In this document: in pieces, positions 22,266 through 24,220 of the stretch
Numbering within the stretch: position 1 is the stretch's first letter
Layout: every line of letters starts with the position of its first letter
The notes under the pieces: generated by a model
The model's input: only the letters and a program-made list of their open reading frames with translations
What the model was told of the DNA's origin: nothing
Database searches by the model: none
Translations under genes and position numbers: made by a program
Source: JBDNDK01 sp046719185
Lineage (GTDB): Bacteria > Armatimonadota > UBA5829
Direction of reading: 5' to 3'
DNA length: 24,220 nucleotides
Assembly (NCBI GenBank): GCA_046719185.1
Contig: JBDNDK010000019.1
Coordinates: forward strand, 1-24,220

Positions 22266-23240
22266 TTATTTTCTAAAAACTATCTCACTAGTCTTTTTCC
22301 TCATCAGCTCTGCTCTGTCTATATCTGCTTTTGGATTATCTGCACAAGCAGCCTGCAGTCCTGTAAAGATTTCATTCAAAAGACCTCTGGAACAATTCTC
22401 CAAAAGGCCATACTCATTTGCAAGTCTCACATAAGAAAGAAAATCAATAGCTCTTTCAGCTTTCACAGAAATAAGATTTTTCAGAGATCTTAAAGATTTT
22501 TCTGCATTATAGACAATTTCATCAAGTCTATTTTTATATATTTCCCTTCTGGCTATGCGTTCTTCCTTCAAAAGATAATTTGTAACAGAGCACACTCTTT
22601 CTATGATTTCCTTTTCATTGATTCCCAATGTTATCTCATTGGAAACCTGATAAAAATACCCGGTTGATCTAGTGCCCTCACCAAAAATACCTCTAATAGA
22701 TATTCCTAAATCAAAAGAAGCCCTCAATCTTGAAGCCAGTTTATCAGTCAATGCAAGTGCAGGCAGATGCATCAATGCAGAAATCCTCAAGCCTGTTCCA
22801 ATATTGCTAATGCTAGATGTAAGATACCCATACTTTTTAGAGTATGCAAACATTAAGGATTCACTCAATACATCATCAGCCCAGTTAACTTCTCTCCAAA
22901 CTCTATCGGGCACAAATCCACTCATCACACTCTGTATTCTGAGATGATCTTCTTCATTCACAAGCAAAGACAGTTTTCCAGTCTTTTCATACAGCACAAA
23001 TCTGCTGTATCCACCTTTCAGCTGGTCAAAGCTTGCAATTCTGGCATCAAGTAAGAAACTTTTCTGCTGAAGAGTTAGATTATCCACTTCTACAGCATTT
23101 ATATCGGCATATTTCTCTTTTAATCTCAGGCAAGCAGAGCATATTTCATCAGCAATTATTCTTAAATCCTTTTTATCTGCTCTATGAGGGAACGGATACT
23201 CAGCAAGACATCTAGCAAGCCTAGCTCTTGTAGATATCAC
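22266..23240 (-). CDS. mcsB: McsB-like protein arginine kinase homologue with altered active site and no clear start codon
   Basis: A member of the ATP:guanido phosphotransferase family. McsB phosphorylates arginines to mark proteins for ClpCP. From GTG 23240 the product is 324 residues and includes STRARLAR (3-10), the catalytic NEEDH (95-99), IGTGLR (147-152) and RGIFGEG (183-189). The frame continues upstream without a stop and encodes LEWVNGKGPDADIVI, clearly the conserved McsB N-terminus, but has no ATG, GTG or TTG there. The GTG is therefore the only standard start, yet it probably truncates the protein. Replacements against Bacillus McsB include SIS (143-145) for the CPT of the catalytic-Cys motif, TRS for SEA after GEG, and A305-D306 where Bacillus has the phosphoarginine-binding R337-D338. 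It may be a pseudokinase or an adaptor. Confidence 0.85.
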   Translation of the reverse strand: MISTRARLARCLAEYPFPHRADKKDLRIIADEICSACLRLKEKYADINAVEVDNLTLQQKSFLLDARIASFDQLKGGYSRFVLYEKTGKLSLLVNEEDHLRIQSVMSGFVPDRVWREVNWADDVLSESLMFAYSKKYGYLTSSISNIGTGLRISALMHLPALALTDKLASRLRASFDLGISIRGIFGEGTRSTGYFYQVSNEITLGINEKEIIERVCSVTNYLLKEERIARREIYKNRLDEIVYNAEKSLRSLKNLISVKAERAIDFLSYVRLANEYGLLENCSRGLLNEIFTGLQAACADNPKADIDRAELMRKKTSEIVFRK

Positions 23241-23275
23241 AATATCAGCATCAGGACCCTTGCCATTTACCCATT

Positions 23276-23632
23276 CTAAAGATAATGTTGTGGGATTTTT
23301 CCAAAATGAGGATATTTTCCCTGAACAGATTCTATTGATGTTTCCAACTCCTTATAAAATCTGGTATAGCACATGCTGCAGCCCGGCTGTTTATCAATTG
23401 CTATCTCTGCAAGAGTCAGTCCACAAAGCTCACAGCTGAAAGAGGTAGATTTTTTTCCAAGTTTTAGGCTGAGTCTGGTTATGATATCAGGCATTTTTAT
23501 TTCAGACTGAGAATAAAGATTTATCTTTTCTTCTGCACAATCAACACATGTAGGGAGCTTTATTGTTTCTCCCTGCCTAACCCTTATAACCAATCTTTCA
23601 GCTGGTTTTTTACCACATACTTGGCATATCAT
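23276..23632 (-). CDS. mcsA: McsA-like zinc-finger activator, lacking the UVR domain
   Basis: A 118-residue protein with four CxxC zinc-binding pairs (C3/C6, C29/C32, C67/C70, C85/C88), the layout of McsA, which activates McsB and modulates ClpC/CtsR. Bacillus McsA is about 185 residues and continues after an HxGKIP motif into a UVR domain. This one reaches YPHFGKIP and stops four residues later. The missing domain is not present in another frame, because mcsB coding begins at once in the -1 frame across the stop codon. The start ATG lies 29 bases after ilvE, without a recognisable Shine-Dalgarno site, so coupling to ilvE translation or reinitiation is likely. Confidence 0.88.
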   Translation of the reverse strand: MICQVCGKKPAERLVIRVRQGETIKLPTCVDCAEEKINLYSQSEIKMPDIITRLSLKLGKKSTSFSCELCGLTLAEIAIDKQPGCSMCYTRFYKELETSIESVQGKYPHFGKIPQHYL

Positions 23633-23661
23633 TTATTGTAATTCATGTATTGGTGTTAAAT

Positions 23662-24219
23662 TTAGCAGCATTCTGTAATATATTTTCTAAATGCAGTAAT
23701 CAGTTTTTTAGTTATTTCACCAGGTTTGCCATCACCAATTTCTCTTGAATCAAGCTTAACCATAGGAATCACTTCAGCAGCAGTGCCAGTTAAAAATACT
23801 TCATCAGCAGTATATAAATCAAATCTAGTAAAGCATTTTTCTTCTACAGGTATATTTAACTCACCCAATAAATCAATACAAACCTGCCTTGTGATTCCTT
23901 CAAGGATACCAATATAAGCAGGAGGTGTTATCACCTTGCCATTTTTGCAGCAGAATATATTGTCACCAGTGCATTCAGCAACAAGACCATCTTCAGTCAA
24001 CATAAGACCTTCACCAGCACCAACCATATTAGCTTCCAGCTTAGCTTGAATATTAGCAACATATTTACCCAATGATTTTATTCTAGGTTCCAATACCTGA
24101 GGATTTGCAACTCTAGTTGCAACAGTTACAACCTCAAGTCCATTGTCATACATACTTTGTGGATAAAGTGATAGTTTTCCAGATGATATTACAACAGTAG
24201 GGTCTGCGCGCTGCGGTTC
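23662..24219 (-). CDS. ilvE: Branched-chain amino acid aminotransferase (class IV PLP), N-terminus beyond the window
   Basis: The 3' part (185 codons plus stop) of a fold-type IV aminotransferase that converts branched-chain 2-oxo acids to valine, leucine and isoleucine. It shows PTVVISS and LYPQSMYDNGLEVVTVATR, the PLP-lysine segment RIKSLGKY (RIKSLNYL in most homologues), the cofactor-phosphate motif AECTGDNIF, ILEGITRQ, and the C-terminal DLYTADEVFLTGTAAEVIPM. The last two blocks are diagnostic of IlvE/BCAT. The open frame runs off the right edge, so the internal ATG at 24153 is not the start. Its position directly upstream of mcsA is unusual, since ctsR is the common neighbour there. Confidence 0.93.
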   Translation of the reverse strand, partial: EPQRADPTVVISSGKLSLYPQSMYDNGLEVVTVATRVANPQVLEPRIKSLGKYVANIQAKLEANMVGAGEGLMLTEDGLVAECTGDNIFCCKNGKVITPPAYIGILEGITRQVCIDLLGELNIPVEEKCFTRFDLYTADEVFLTGTAAEVIPMVKLDSREIGDGKPGEITKKLITAFRKYITECC

Positions 24220-24220
24220 G

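Noticed and set aside
23276..23632. A frameshift hiding the McsA UVR domain in another reading frame
   Set aside because: Downstream of the stop, the bases already encode McsB (LEWVNGKGPD onwards), so no room remains for a UVR domain.
24151..24153. Internal ATG as the start of ilvE
   Set aside because: The frame continues upstream to the window edge with conserved IlvE residues (PTVVISS, LYPQS), so the gene is partial rather than short.
1..24220. CRISPR array, prophage, integron or insertion sequence
   Set aside because: No regularly spaced direct repeats, cas-like genes, phage structural genes, integrase or transposase can be seen. The two tRNA genes show no attachment-site duplication within the window.

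Overview
The window is AT-rich bacterial chromosomal DNA with short intergenic gaps, Shine-Dalgarno sites of the AGGAG type and recognisable TTGACA/TATAAT-type promoters. The lineage cannot be fixed from the sequence alone. The gene order ruvX-mltG-yqeG-aroE followed by pilB-pilT-pilC-pilD, the ilvE-mcsA-mcsB-clpC block, and a large secreted protein ending in an OB-fold-like domain would fit an Armatimonadota-like or other Firmicutes-adjacent phylum. That placement is inference. Nothing indicates a prophage, plasmid or genomic island.

Layout: (1) 1-7863, + strand: the tail of ruvX, then mltG (cell-wall lytic transglycosylase), yqeG (HAD phosphatase) and aroE (shikimate dehydrogenase), nearly contiguous, followed by a type IV pilus/type II secretion core (pilB extension ATPase, pilT retraction ATPase, pilC platform, pilD prepilin peptidase). 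No pilin or pilMNOPQ gene is present. (2) 7886-9995, +: a strong promoter, tRNA-Val(GAC), a secreted protein of unknown function, and thrB (homoserine kinase) starting with TTG inside the preceding stop codon. (3) 9992-11777, -: a DUF4143-type ATPase and a flavodoxin-like protein. (4) 11879-12550, +: a metal-dependent cyclase/kynurenine-formamidase-like hydrolase. (5) 12525-14235, -: a metallophosphoesterase coupled to a Gfo/Idh/MocA oxidoreductase. (6) 14236-14591: a gene-free stretch full of nested inverted repeats. (7) 14592-15650, -: a leuB-like dehydrogenase. (8) 15831-16994, +: a WYL-domain regulator with its own strong promoter. (9) 17012-19238, -: tRNA-His(GTG), a bidirectional terminator and a 672-residue secreted protein with a structured leader. 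(10) 19598-24219, -: clpC, mcsB, mcsA and the 3' part of ilvE.

No wholly new multi-gene system stands out. The most unusual biology is in the stress-protease block. McsA is truncated exactly where its UVR domain should begin. McsB has no ATG, GTG or TTG able to start its conserved N-terminus, which lies in the -1 frame across the mcsA stop codon. Several McsB active-site or phosphoarginine-site residues are replaced, so this McsA/McsB pair may have lost or changed its arginine-kinase role while ClpC stays intact. The second unusual region is the 14236-14591 repeat cluster, which looks like a REP-type palindrome pair inside a possible miniature mobile element.
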